From assembly GCA_022385805.1 (NCBI GenBank), contig MU277670.1, positions 715,102 through 779,101 on the forward strand: a stretch of 64,000 nucleotides of DNA. The letters are read 5' to 3'. Below the pieces are notes generated by a model that was given only the letters and a program-made list of their open reading frames with translations, had not been told where the DNA came from and searched no databases. The stretch comes from Pilatotrama ljubarskyi (taxonomy: Eukaryota; Basidiomycota; Agaricomycetes; Polyporales; Polyporaceae). Shown here piece after piece: positions 1 to 10,276 of the stretch (the stretch's first letter is position 1; each line of letters opens with the position of its first letter). Position numbers and translations under genes: made by a program.

Positions 1-1026
1 GCAAGAAGCCGCACGCCTGGTGAAGAAGCCCGGGAACGGGACACCGAAGAACGCGCTGATGATGTGCGCCGCCCGGATGGGCATGAACTCACTTTATCTC
101 CCGACATGGCACTGACCGCAGATTTTCTTGCGCAGTGGTCTCGGAACGGGAATCGCGGCGACGTCCTTCATGAGGCACAACCTCGACACGACGATCATCG
201 AGATTGATCCAGCCGTGTATGACGCTGCCCATCGCTTCTTCGGGTTGCCGAGCCCTAGGCCGGAGAAGTTGTTCATACAGGACGCTCGGCCATGGGTGCG
301 GAATCGGAGCGCGACTCTCGTTGAATCGGCGACGGCGACCGCACCGGTAGCGGAGGCCGACGTCACCTCACCTGAGCTGTTTGACATCGTCGTGCACGAC
401 TGCTTCTCTGGTGGTGGCGTACCGAGCCATCTGTACACGCAGGAGTTTTGGAGCGACCTCAAGAACATTGTCCGCCCTGACGGCGTCGTCGCAGTCGTAT
501 GTCGGAGGTCCGCGATATCGTTAGGTTGTAACTGACATCTGTTCTTCCGACCAGAACTTCGCTGGGATGTTGGAGAGTGCTTCAGGGAAAGCGATCGTGA
601 GCACCTTGCAGGCGTCGTTCCCGCGGTGCAGGGGATTCTACGATTCGCTGGAGCCATCGCATAACGTAACCTCCGAGTTCCTTAACTGGGTGAGTACCTG
701 CTCCCCTGGGGTTGGATGTTATGCTAAGCTGTGCATTGGAATCATAGGTATTCTTCTGCACGCTGTCGTCCGACCCGCTCGAGTTCCGCAGGCCCGTCAA
801 TGCAGACTATCTTGGCTCATACCTCCGCCGACACGTGTTTACTCACCTGCACGAGCGGGAGGCTAACGTCTCTGCCGTTGTCGCAGAGATACCCCGGGAC
901 AAGCGCGAGCAATACGTGCTGAAAGATGCAGCGAACCCGCTGGGTGACTGGCAGCAGAAGGAGGCTGTTGGGCATTGGAAGATCATGCGTGGGGTGTTAC
1001 CGGATGTGTTCTGGGAGACCTACTGA
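1..1026 (+). CDS. Spermidine/spermine synthase-like methyltransferase-fold protein, 3' part
   Basis: The 5' end lies outside the window. Four exons are visible: up to 63, 136-496, 555-689 and 748-1026, joined by GT..AG introns. Splicing 63 to 136 gives the glycine-rich SAM-binding loop NALMIGLGTGIAATSF, followed by an acidic strand end (TTIIEIDPAVYDAA) and, later, a gate-like VVHDCFSGGGVPSHLYT segment. This is the spermidine-synthase Rossmann fold, in which decarboxylated SAM and putrescine bind on either side of that loop. The C-terminal exon is rich in charged residues and ends in VFWETY. Family members with this fungal form often carry an N-terminal membrane part, which cannot be seen here. 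True aminopropyltransferase activity is uncertain; the protein could be a divergent methyltransferase-fold relative. Confidence 0.75.
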
Positions 1027-1267
1027 GATGGCGCTGTAGTAACGCTGTCCATGCATTGTATCGGTACTGGCTACGAATACTCGCATTTGCTGCTACGGGA
1101 CGAGGTTGCATGCGTTACATTGTTGTATCACGTGGGCCGACGCGTCTGCGCGCCTGGGACGCGTTCCATATCCGAGAGGCCGCCCAGCTCGCTTCCCATC
1201 CTTCTCTCGCTAAGTCGGACACGCACAAAGAACGTCTTTCCCTCTCCTCCGTCGTCTGGACCCTGCC

Positions 1268-3793
1268 ATGTCCTCCCCACGACCCATCTCCATCTCCAAC
1301 AACTCCCCCGGCCGCCCCTCCCCGCTCTCCCGTCCCCACTGGCCCTGGTCGACATACACCCACCGCTCGTCTTCTTCTTCTGTGACTGGCTCGATACACT
1401 CGTCGAGCAGCTCCGTGCATAGCTCGAATACGTGGGAGTCAAGGGCATCCACGTCTGCGTCGAGCCCGAGTACTGTGATGATGTCTGCCGCGGGCCTGAG
1501 CTCGCACAGGATGGCCGGTGTGAGCAGTCACAACGCCATGGCGGAGGAGACAACGACGCGACAATGGAACTTCCATGTGAGCGGCGCACACTACATGCAT
1601 GTGCTCCCAGGCACTAATGAAATGCCTCGTGCTGTCAAAGGCTTTCGAATGGGTCGTGCGCAACGTGAGCAGGCTGAGAGACCACATAGAGAATCAGACC
1701 GCTGCAGAAGGGGACGAGGACCCTGACGATGAAGAGTTTGAGATTCTTAAAGAGTATCCCGAGCTGGGAGACGGCAAATTCAAGTTAGAGATTAGTGCGT
1801 CGGAGACACCTCAACTGTGGCGGGCAACATAGCAACTGACAACTCCCCTGTAGCGAGAACAACGGATAGCGAGCCAACGGACCCCGAGGGGACGTCTGTG
1901 CCATTGATACGCACGGGACCTCCGAGGCTCTGTCTACATATCACCTGCCTCCCGATCGCCTACGCCCACCCGGACTATGAGACGTCCGCATCCATGTTCG
2001 CGGCGATCAAGTGCCAGGATGATCGTATAGGCGAGCGTGGCGCGCGTGCGGAGTGGGTATGGGAGAACTGGCAGAGCGACTGGGTCTTTGGCCAGGATCG
2101 CGAAGTGTGGGGTGAGTACTCTCCGCTAATATCGTCCGCTACTATTGGGCTTTCGCTGACAAGCGGTGGAATGTGCAGATTGCGTGCTTCCGCCGCTGTC
2201 CGTTCTGCTCGAGAATCCAAGAATCAAGGAGACCGACTCCTTCGTGATATGTGTGCAGATGCACTCGCCCGTCGGGCCTTTCTATCCGCAGCAGCCCTCT
2301 GCATACTACGTCCCCAGAGATCTGTTAGAAGGCCTCGAGGCTTCTCTTGACAACCCTAGTAAGTCACTAACACAGTGTGGCTCAATTCCCGTCTGATGTT
2401 TGTATTCGTCAATAGATACTGGAGATGTGCAGTTCGTATGCCTAGAGAGGACAACCCAGCAAGACCTAGATTCTTCTGGCACTCTAACCCCGGGAGTGCC
2501 AACCAGCCCTCGGTCGACTTCCTCTCAATCCTCTTCTACCTCTCAAACGATCGCCCGCAAGCGCATCATTTATGCGCACTCCGACATCCTCATCCGCCGC
2601 TCCGAATACTTCGCGACCATGCTGAGCTCCTCCTTTGCCGAGAACGCGACCACGCTCCTCCCGGGCGAGCGCAAAGTCTACACCATCGTCGTCGAGGAAG
2701 CGGACTTTGTCACCATCTACTGGCTCCTCAAGTGGGTATACGCGAACTGGCTCCTCTTCCGTAAGGACGACGACCCGCGCCAAGCCGTCGACGGCATCGG
2801 CGCCGGTTGGAGCGCGCGCGACTTTGGGAACCCCGGCGTTGCCGACGAGTGGGAGTGGAAGGTCTTTCACAAGGGCGGCCCGGCGGCCGATGTGCCCAGT
2901 GGCGCTATGAGCGACGCCCGAAGTGTCACCAGCGGCGGTAGCAGCAGGTCAACCGGCGAGGTCATACGCGAGAAACCGAAGCCTGTTCCTCAGGTCCCCG
3001 TCACCCCAGGCATGCGCGCGAGCCACTCGGGCAGCGGCTCCGGCTCGTCGAAGACCACTGGGCCCTCGCCCTCGTCCTCGCGCCACCCTCCTCCGCCCAC
3101 CCGTCGGCCCTCTCACGAGCCACCCTCGGGCAACGCCTCGGGACTGACAGCATCGATGGCGAACCCGCCCACGTCCCCGTCCACCTCTAGGAGCAGCAAG
3201 GCAGTCCCAGTTCCGGTGCCGGGCCCCGTCTCGCCCTCCGCCACGCACTTCCCCCACGGAGGGCACAAGCAACGGCCGCGCGCACCGCCGGGCTCGGCGT
3301 CGACGGCGGACCCGCATCCGCATCCGACGCCGCCTCCGCCGCCGGCGAGCGCCCTGTCGATGTACCAGGTCGCGCACCGGTACGGGATGCCCGGGCTCGG
3401 TGCGCTCGCGCTGGAGCATATCGTGGCGACGATCACGCCGCGGTCGAGCTTTGCAATGTTGCTGGCGTCGGCGTCGTGGGACGAGCTGCACACGCTGATC
3501 GAGGTGTGTATCTCCCTTGGTATGCGTATCTTGTGTGCGGGCGATGTTGACGAGATGGCGTAATGTACTAGGACTATGTGGTTGAGAAGTGGGACGAGGT
3601 GTCGGTGTCGGACGAGTTTGAGCAGTGTTGCCAGGAGGTGGCGAGCGGAGAGTGAGTCTTCTCCGATGTCTGCGGGAGACCTTTGTTCATGAGTCGTGCT
3701 CTTCACAGATGGGGGCCCGAAGGAGGACGGACGTTGATGGCCCTCTTCAGGCGCCTGCGCTCACCGAGTGCGATGGGTTACTCGCGCAATTAG
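1268..3793 (+). CDS. BTB/POZ domain protein
   Basis: Seven exons (1268-1576, 1641-1794, 1854-2111, 2179-2358, 2416-3503, 3572-3651, 3709-3793) give 717 residues. The N-terminus is a Ser/Thr-rich tail. A MATH-like, Trp-rich region follows (AFEWVVRNVSRLRDHIE and later WVWENWQSDWVFG). The BTB core then begins with YAHSDILIRRSEYFATMLSS and runs to WLLKWVYANWLL. A long Ser/Pro-rich insertion splits the BTB fold before its last helices (MYQVAHRYGMPGLGALALEH). BTB proteins usually act as dimerising substrate adaptors for Cullin-3 ligases or as scaffolds, but the partner cannot be told from sequence. The last two exons are inferred from splicing. Without the 3652-3708 intron the frame would stop at 3653, and with it the frame ends in a basic tail. 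Confidence 0.8.
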
Positions 3794-4211
3794 AACGTCT
3801 GGACGTCGGATTGTACTGTATGGATCGGAGGACTCATTCTGACGTTAACTGGTTCAATCACTGTAAATTTATCGCATCAGGATTAACGGAGATACCAATG
3901 CTGTGCCTTCCATGGACAGATGTGGTCGGCGCTTCAATGTTCGTGCAGGGATAGAGACTCGTCAGACGGACTGCTTGACTAGGATCACTGAACGGTTCCT
4001 GCCTCTCTTCCTTCAGAATCAAGTGGACGCAAGAAATTTGGTTGAAAAGGTGACCTGTTACGGTTTTACATTCCTCGACATGCGAACGGCAGTCTTACAG
4101 GACATACAGTTCCGAATGATCACAACGGCCAACACTTGAGTAGAGTACTACTACTTTGGCAGACATCACGTCGAGTCCCTTTCCCTCTCATGACACAGCG
4201 TAGTGCCGGAA
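3794..4211. other. Intergenic, no gene seen
   Basis: This is the convergent space between the BTB gene and the minus-strand membrane-protein gene. Only short, unrelated open frames occur. I see no RNA gene or repeat. It probably holds both 3' UTRs. Confidence 0.5.
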
Positions 4212-5400
4212 TCAGCACCAGGAATCGGGGTAATCCCAGATGCCGACCAGATGCTTGTCCCACCATATGCCCTGAGAATTGCTCCCGTGAGTCTTGGAAC
4301 CTAGGAGACTGAGCATCGGGACGACATACCCTATGCTCGCAGCTGCTCGGATGCTCAAAATGCACCCCGCGGATGGTGGCGGGCGTGGTGGCGCACATCA
4401 TGTTCGCGTCATCGCCGTCGTTCACACCGTACAGCCGGGCCTCGTAACGCTACAGGCCGTCATCAGTAGGACGTCCGTCACTCAGGGTTCGAATGGGCAC
4501 GACGGATACAAACCCGGATGCCAGGTTTCCCGGGGGTACATCCCTACGGCGGATGAGTTCAAGACGATTTACCACGGAGCCGTCGTCCGGAATACGCACC
4601 ATGCCATCGAAACTGCCCCAGCGCGTCGTGCAGCCGGGCTGAGCAAAGTTGACGTACCAGGTCCCAACAATTTCGCCTCGACCCTATGCACCCTCTGAGA
4701 TGAGTATGTACCCTCCGGTATCAGCGACGACACAAGAACATACGTTGAGCTCGCATTTGAACTTGCTCAGATCGGTGAGGTTACGGCCGTGCACGCTCAC
4801 GGGCGGCATATTGTAGCAAACTTCGCGCCAGTTCAAATCCGCGGGGACGTCCCTTAAGTACGCGTAGTACGTGCGTGTGCCGTACGAATGACAGTGCGCG
4901 TCGCCGTACGGTTCGGTCCAGTAGACCCCCTGGCTCCTGCGTGTGAGCTCCAGCCGATGGCGAGCTTCTTCCTCCCGCTGCTGCGCCCACTCCTCGAGTT
5001 CTTTGCTGTGGGCATCGCGCTCCTGCTCCCAGGCGGCTAGGAATGCCGCGTGCTCGGCACGCTCCTTGCCCCAGGTCTGGTGTTCCTCCTGGTGAGCAGC
5101 CCGCTCGAGGCTCCATTTATGCCTAAGTTCTGCCTTCTCTGCGGCGGGGACATCGTTGAGCGGGCATCGGACCATCCCAGCGTTCTGTGCCACGAAGAGG
5201 GCAAGCAGAACTGTGCCGATAGTCGCGAGCAGTGTCCTACCGGTGCCGATGCGGCGCACCTCGCTCACCTTCAACAATGGTGCGCTTTCATCGCTGTTCC
5301 GGGGATGATGAATAAGAGGTGCCTCGAATTGGTGTAGGGGGACTCACGCTCGGTATATGCTGTCGTACGGAGGGGGCGCGGTATACAGTACGGGGGCCAT
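4212..5400 (-). CDS. Membrane-anchored coiled-coil protein with cysteine-rich outer domain (unnamed fungal family)
   Basis: Six exons (5400-5348, 5293-4744, 4683-4600, 4543-4514, 4449-4330, 4292-4212) encode about 305 residues with no break. The order is: a short Pro/Tyr-rich cytosolic tail (APPPYDSIYR); one transmembrane helix near residues 35-55 (TLLATIGTVLLALFVAQ); a long Glu/Arg/Trp coiled coil; and a C-terminal region with many cysteines and tryptophans. The cysteine region has two halves, one around YGTRTYYAYL and NWREVC and one around GDDANMMCATTPA, ending in GIWDYPDSWC. The cysteines suggest an extracytoplasmic, disulphide-bonded domain. I know this architecture as recurrent in Agaricomycete genomes but know no assigned function. 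A decayed paralogue lies directly upstream on the same strand. The start at 5400 gives the standard tail; a later Met at 5277 would lose it. Confidence 0.7.
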
Positions 5401-5739
5401 TGTGAGGATCAACTGAGGCCGGGATCCTGGTGTTCGAGCTCCTTGTAGTAGGGCTGACAGGAACACTCCAGGACGCCCCAACACAAGGAACGCGGCGACC
5501 ACAAGGATTAAGCTCAAGGTTACGTTGAAAGAACGCTCGGCTGCAACCGAGCGTTCCGCAACGCGCGGCCGGAACTCCGTTGGGACGAGAGTTGACTTGC
5601 TCACAGCTCCCTCCCTGAGAAGGACCTCATGAAAAGCCACACTTGGACTCTGAGGCCGCGGACAGGGGAGAACTACATGTAAGAGCGAAACTGCATGGAA
5701 CAAGACAGCCCTCCACGTTCTTCGCGGAGGATTGTGATT

Positions 5740-6950
5740 TCAGCAGGCCTCATCGGAATAGTCCCAGAGCCCTGTCGTGCCACTGATAACCTGTGTCCTG
5801 ATGAACATAACGGAGTGCAGAGAACGAATTAGTGCACAAACCTTGTTCTCACAGGAAGTTGGATGCTCGAGATACGTGCCATTGAACGTAGCCGGCGTCC
5901 TAGCGCACGTTCTGCCCCAGTCGTCGCCTGATCGCAGGCCCCACAGGCGGCCTTGGACGCGCTGCATCGTCGCGACGGCTGGTATTGATACATTGTGCGA
6001 TCGGTCTTTTTCGTACATTGGAATTCACCCCCATGCCAGGTTTACCCGGCGCACAGCCCTACGATATGTTGTAAGCAATAGGGAGATTCAAGGAGTGATT
6101 GACTGTCGCATACCTTGTTCGAGATGCCGTCCCAGTACGGAACGCACTTGGGCTCGTTGAAGTTGACTAGCCAGGTACTGACAACTGTACCGTGGTCCTG
6201 GACACCGTCAGCAGAGAGACGTCTTTCTACGAGGGAGATCAAGAGACCTTGCGTTCGCAACTGCTCGGCTGGTTGATCGGACCGTGACGACCGTGGATGG
6301 TCACGAACATGCCTGAGCAAACCTACTGCAAACCTCTAGCCAGCTCAAGCGGGCGGGGATGTCTTTCAAGACAGCCGTGTATGCTCGGGTGTTGTACGAG
6401 TGGCACTTCGTACTGCGCTCCAGTTCCGTCCACTAGACGCCCATGCGCTGCATCTCCACGTCTTTGCGGCGACGCTCCTCTTCCTCCCTTTCGTGCTGCC
6501 ATTCCCTGCGTTGCACTACCCACTGGATCGCCTCCTCTTCATACGCCTTCTTTTCGGCGGCCCATTTCAGACGTCATTCAGCGATCTCGCTGCTGCCGTC
6601 CGAAGCAGGAGAGCAGCTGCGCGAGAAGCTGGATATGACGACGACGTAGAGGAGCAGCACGAGGGCGAACAGCGCTAGCCAGGATTGCTTGGGCCGAATG
6701 GATGAGCGTCGCATCCGGGCGAGCGTCGTCCGCCAGAGGGTTACGGGAGCGAACCGTACTCTCTTCATCAAGGATTCGTGGTCCAGCCTCTCGTCAGTCC
6801 TGGTTAGGAGGCATGTGTGGGTCAGAGACGTTGGATATCCTGCCAGCAATGAGAGATGCGGTGACGAACTGGTTAATTCTCTCGTAGGATTCGGGCCGTG
6901 GGACGGAATACTCGAGTTCGAGTGCACCAAGGCAGGCCACAGGCTGAGGT
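5740..6950 (-). pseudogene. Decayed paralogue of the neighbouring coiled-coil/cysteine-rich membrane protein
   Basis: The same architecture as the gene at 4212-5400 can be traced in order. A membrane helix (WLALFALVLLLYVVVIS, about 6690-6630) is followed by a Trp/Glu coiled coil. Next comes a CHSYNTRAYTAVLKDIP motif, then NFNEPKCVPYWDG, then GDDWGRTCARTPATFNG, and a C-terminal GLWDYSDEAC with stop at 5742-5740. Two in-frame stops interrupt the coiled-coil exon: TGA at 6576-6574 and TAG at 6435-6433. Between VC (about 6335) and the VTIHG motif the spacing is about 8 nt too long, so the frame breaks. Several introns of the 3' half keep GT..AG ends. The N-terminal exon is only vaguely recognisable (YSVPRPESYER, about 6920), so the upstream edge is approximate. 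Confidence 0.65.
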
Positions 6951-7469
6951 GTAGCATCCGAAGTACGCTGTGAATACACGTCATGGCTCTTGATGTCCTT
7001 GAGGTGGATGGAGGCGTCTTGATTTGATTCAAGCCGCATGTTGTAGAGACGAGCGAGTAGGCTTCAGTAGGGTCGGTGGAATAGCTCGATTGCAAGCCTT
7101 AAGCTGCCTTAAGCTTATAGAGACCCAGGGCGGGTGGTTGCCGCCCTCTGTTGCACATAAGCCGCTGGCGGCCCTTACACGGCACCGGAGGCTTGCTATC
7201 GGTGAGTTCGCTTGCACCTTACTACGAACATCTGTATCGCAGGAGGAGTCCCCGTCTATGCTGTGGAGTTCTAGTGGGTGACTATCCGTAGGCCATTTGG
7301 ATACAGTTTTGGAACGTCCAGATGCCAAACCCGAGTGTGTCGAATTAGTACAGTAAATGACAGCATGGAGCACCGGACATGGTCGACGCATGCAAACAAT
7401 GAGTGAGCATGAGATGCGATCTGGCAAGAGGCGGAAATCTAGGCGCCCAAGATGATAACGGGCGCGTAA
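6951..7469. other. Intergenic, no gene seen
   Basis: No open frame with family resemblance or splice pattern is present. The stretch separates the decayed minus-strand paralogue from the inserted MITE. Confidence 0.4.
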
Positions 7470-7648
7470 GGGCCTGGTCGGCTGCCCGTGAGATACAACT
7501 CACGCCCCGCCAAAATCAGTGGTGTGACTCTGAGTGCGAGTTGCAACTCACATGTGAGCGCTTAACGGGCGCTTGCGCGAAATTTCCAGTGGGAGCCACA
7601 TTCCGCACTCACGTGTGAGATGTATTTCACGGGCAGCCGACCAGGCCC
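7470..7648. mobile_element. MITE, PIF/Harbinger (Tourist-like) type
   Basis: A 179-bp non-coding element has near-perfect terminal inverted repeats. The left end reads GGGCCTGGTCGGCTGCCCGT and the right end is its reverse complement with few mismatches over roughly 35 bp. It is flanked on both sides by TAA (7467-7469 and 7649-7651), a 3-bp target duplication of the TWA kind. Both the TAA duplication and the GGGCCTG terminus match what is known of PIF/Harbinger-type miniature elements. It encodes nothing and would need a transposase in trans. It sits about 170 bp upstream of the dioxygenase start codon and so within that gene's 5' region. Confidence 0.8.
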
Positions 7649-7708
7649 TAAATGAAATACCCCGCGTTACAGAGCATCGAGTGCCTTGCGATAAGTAGCG
7701 GGCGAGAC

Positions 7709-7715
7709 TATATAT
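7709..7715 (+). promoter_or_regulatory. TATA-box candidate
   Basis: TATATAT lies about 100 bp upstream of the ATG of the dioxygenase gene at 7816, just downstream of the MITE. The position suits a core promoter, but this is inferred from motif and spacing only. Confidence 0.4.
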
Positions 7716-7815
7716 CCCCACATCTCTCCTTCTACATACCTCACTACCTTCGCCCATCGACGCTTGCGGATACTGGACACAGTGTATCCTCGGCCTTCAG
7801 TGCATTCCTTCTACC

Positions 7816-9176
7816 ATGCTCGCGGTCGCGCCATCTTCGTGCTCGCTCTTGCCCTCCCTGAGGCGCCTTGCCGCTGCTCCTAGGTCTTGCACTGTATCTC
7901 AGACGAGATATGCGGCACGACACGCGAGACGTCTCTTTGCAACTCATGCGGAGGTATGTGATCCCAATGCGATGTATCTGCTTGCTCTTTAGGCTGACCC
8001 TCGGTGCGTGCCCTAGGATGCCTTCCGTATCCCCCTCATAGACTTCAACAAATATCGCAACGCGTCCTCTACCGCGGAGAAGGAGCAGACCGCGCAGGAT
8101 ATCGTGCGAGGGTTCACAGACGTCGGATTCATATACCTCAACAACCATGGCATACCTCAGGAGACCGTGCAGCAGGCATTCCAGAAGGTGAGCAGCATTC
8201 TCATCCCTCTTCCAGACCTGCCATGACATCTTCCTGCCACAGAGCGCGGAGTTTTTCCAGCTTCCAATAGAGAAGAAGTCCGAGCTGGCATGGCGCGACC
8301 CGCGCGCCAACCGCGGCTTCGTGCAGATTGGCCGCGAGCGCGTAACACAGTCCGCAGACGCGGAGGAGATCAAGCGGCTGCGCGAGAAGGCCCCGGACTA
8401 CAAGGAGTCGATGGAGATCGGACGCGACTGGGACAAGATGTACAAGAATTACTGGCCGCAGGAGGCGGACGCGCCAGGATTCAAGCGCACGATGCTGGAC
8501 TTCTTCCAGACATGCCATGAGCTGCACGTTCAGGTCATGCGCTCGATCGCGCTGGGCCTGAAGCTCGAAGAGACATTCTTCGACGACAAGATCGACGAGC
8601 AGTACCACAACCTGCGGCTGCTGTCGTACCCGCCTATCAAGACCCAACTCTTGAAGGGGGATGGTCAAGCGAGGGCTGGAGCGCACTCGGATTATGGCAC
8701 GTTGACGTTGTTGTTCCAAGACTCGGTAAGTCGCCACAGGTTTCCGCACCAGGATCGCGACTAAACATCGTCGTGTAGGTGGGTGGTCTTGAGGTTCAGA
8801 ATCCCCGCACAGGTCAATTCCAGCCTGCTACGCCCATTGTACGCACATCCTCCGCGACTGATTCCAGGACAGGCTCTTACTAACTTGAACGCAGCCCGGT
8901 ACCATTGTGATCAACGCCGGTGACCTGCTCGCACGCTGGAGCAATGACGTGCTGCGCTCGACGCTGCACCGCGTCGTCGCACCTCCAGCGAAGGCGATCA
9001 GCGATACGGAAGGCATCACGCCCGCACGGCAGTCCATCGCGTTCTTCTGCAACCCCAACCAGGGAGCGGAAATCTCGTGCCTTCCGACGTGCTTAGTGCC
9101 CGGCAGTAAGCCCAAGTACCCGCCGGTCACGACGGAGGAGTACATCGTTGGGCGGTTGCAGGCTACGTATATGTGA
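7816..9176 (+). CDS. 2-oxoglutarate/Fe(II) dioxygenase, isopenicillin-N-synthase-like
   Basis: Five exons (7816-7953, 8017-8187, 8243-8725, 8779-8838, 8895-9176) give 377 residues. The DIOX_N half starts with IPLIDFNKY and VGFIYLNNHGIP. The catalytic double-stranded beta helix has the HxD pair in AHSDYGTLTLLFQD and the distal His in DVLRSTLHRVV. PARQSIAFF supplies the Arg-x-Ser that grips 2-oxoglutarate. All iron and cosubstrate ligands are present, so the enzyme should be active on an unknown small molecule. The first 46 residues are Arg/Ala/Ser-rich with few acids (LRRLAAAP, RYAARHARRLF) and occupy their own exon, which looks like a mitochondrial presequence. Fungal relatives range from flavonoid-type oxygenases to gibberellin-like enzymes, so no substrate is proposed. 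Confidence 0.85.
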
Positions 9177-9557
9177 ACAGGTTATCAGGGACTTTGAGGA
9201 GGTACTCCATCTATCAGGGTTTTGTGGTGGTATGCAAATCAGTCTTGTACTTATATGTACTAGAACGACCCTCGTCGGGTGTTCCCATCATGGAGTGGGG
9301 ATTTGTCATGCTATAGCGCTTTTCGAGCAAGAGCTTGTGTATACGTACACCGCCAGGAAGGGACCTCCGATGACCCTAAGAGTTCTCCACTCTAAGATGG
9401 CCTACGATCAGATTTTTGCGATCAGCTGTAGAGCGTTTTGAGACTTTTCGACGGGAGTCGGGTCCTGAGGAGCTCTGAGATCACTCTACGTTTCCTTCGA
9501 GGTCCATATTGGCGCCTGACAGGAGCCGCTGTGGCTTTTCGCTCGGACCTCACCGAA
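9177..9557. other. Intergenic, UTRs only
   Basis: Tandem intergenic space between the dioxygenase stop and the next start. It is AT-richer than its flanks. No additional gene is visible. Confidence 0.4.
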
Positions 9558-10276
9558 ATGGAAATATATTCCCACCATTGCTGCCCAATCACCGTGGTGG
9601 TGCCTATCCGTCCTTGGGCACGCGGCGCCGTCCAGGCTCTGCTGCTCTTGACTGCCGTCGCTGCTTCCTTCTTCTCCTCGTCGACGCTCGCGGCGTGCCG
9701 CCCCCATCATCCCTTCGATCTTGTGCGCTATAACCACATCGCGAAAGGCATGTCCGCCAGCTCGCCGCAGGTTGGCCTCGGGTATGCTTTCCCGGCTGCA
9801 ATCGGTCAGATCGAAGTGCTGATCAACACATGCAGCCTCCCTGTTGACCTGGGCGACAATATGGGTCGTCTTCTCTATCTCAACACAATCATGAAGCTCG
9901 TGAAAAAGAGCACCGGTAAGTCCCTACATCCGTGCTGCTCATGGCTTGGTCTGATCCCCGAGAAGAGTACAGTGCTATGCTCACGGCGCGCTTGGAGGAG
10001 ACGAAGAGCATTGTCAAGGCGCACGGCGCCGGAGAGCTCCCCATCTCGGAACCTCACGCGCAGAACTGGTTCCTCCTCTGCCGCCAGCAGCAGCTGCAGA
10101 ACACCGCGCTCTACACAAGCTGCAGCGCGCTCACGGAGTATGTCTACCGGTTGCACTCCGCCATGGTGGCACAAGGCGCTCCCGTCCTTGTCGACCCCGT
10201 TCCGCCGGAGCTCCTCGACAATCTGAAGTCGCTGGCCTTGCTGCCCGGCACTTCTCCGGGCGACCTGAAGAAGTGA
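9558..10276 (+). CDS. Hypothetical protein with N-terminal hydrophobic segment
   Basis: Two exons (9558-9915, 9966-10276) encode 222 residues that I do not recognise. Residues about 20-40 (AVQALLLLTAVAASFF) are hydrophobic and could be a signal peptide or signal anchor. The remainder is soluble and alpha-helical in appearance, with an amphipathic stretch (MLTARLEETKSIVKAHG) spanning the splice junction and a Gln/Leu-rich segment (CRQQQLQNTALY). It ends in a Lys-Lys dipeptide. The KK terminus resembles a dilysine-type retrieval signal, but the spacing is not canonical. The start is the first in-frame ATG. An alternative Met at 9750 would remove the hydrophobic part. Confidence 0.5.

Noticed and set aside
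4294..4698. Plus-strand open frame of 134 codons
   Set aside because: It is antisense to the 3' exons of the cysteine-rich membrane protein, whose minus-strand model is supported by splice sites and family pattern.
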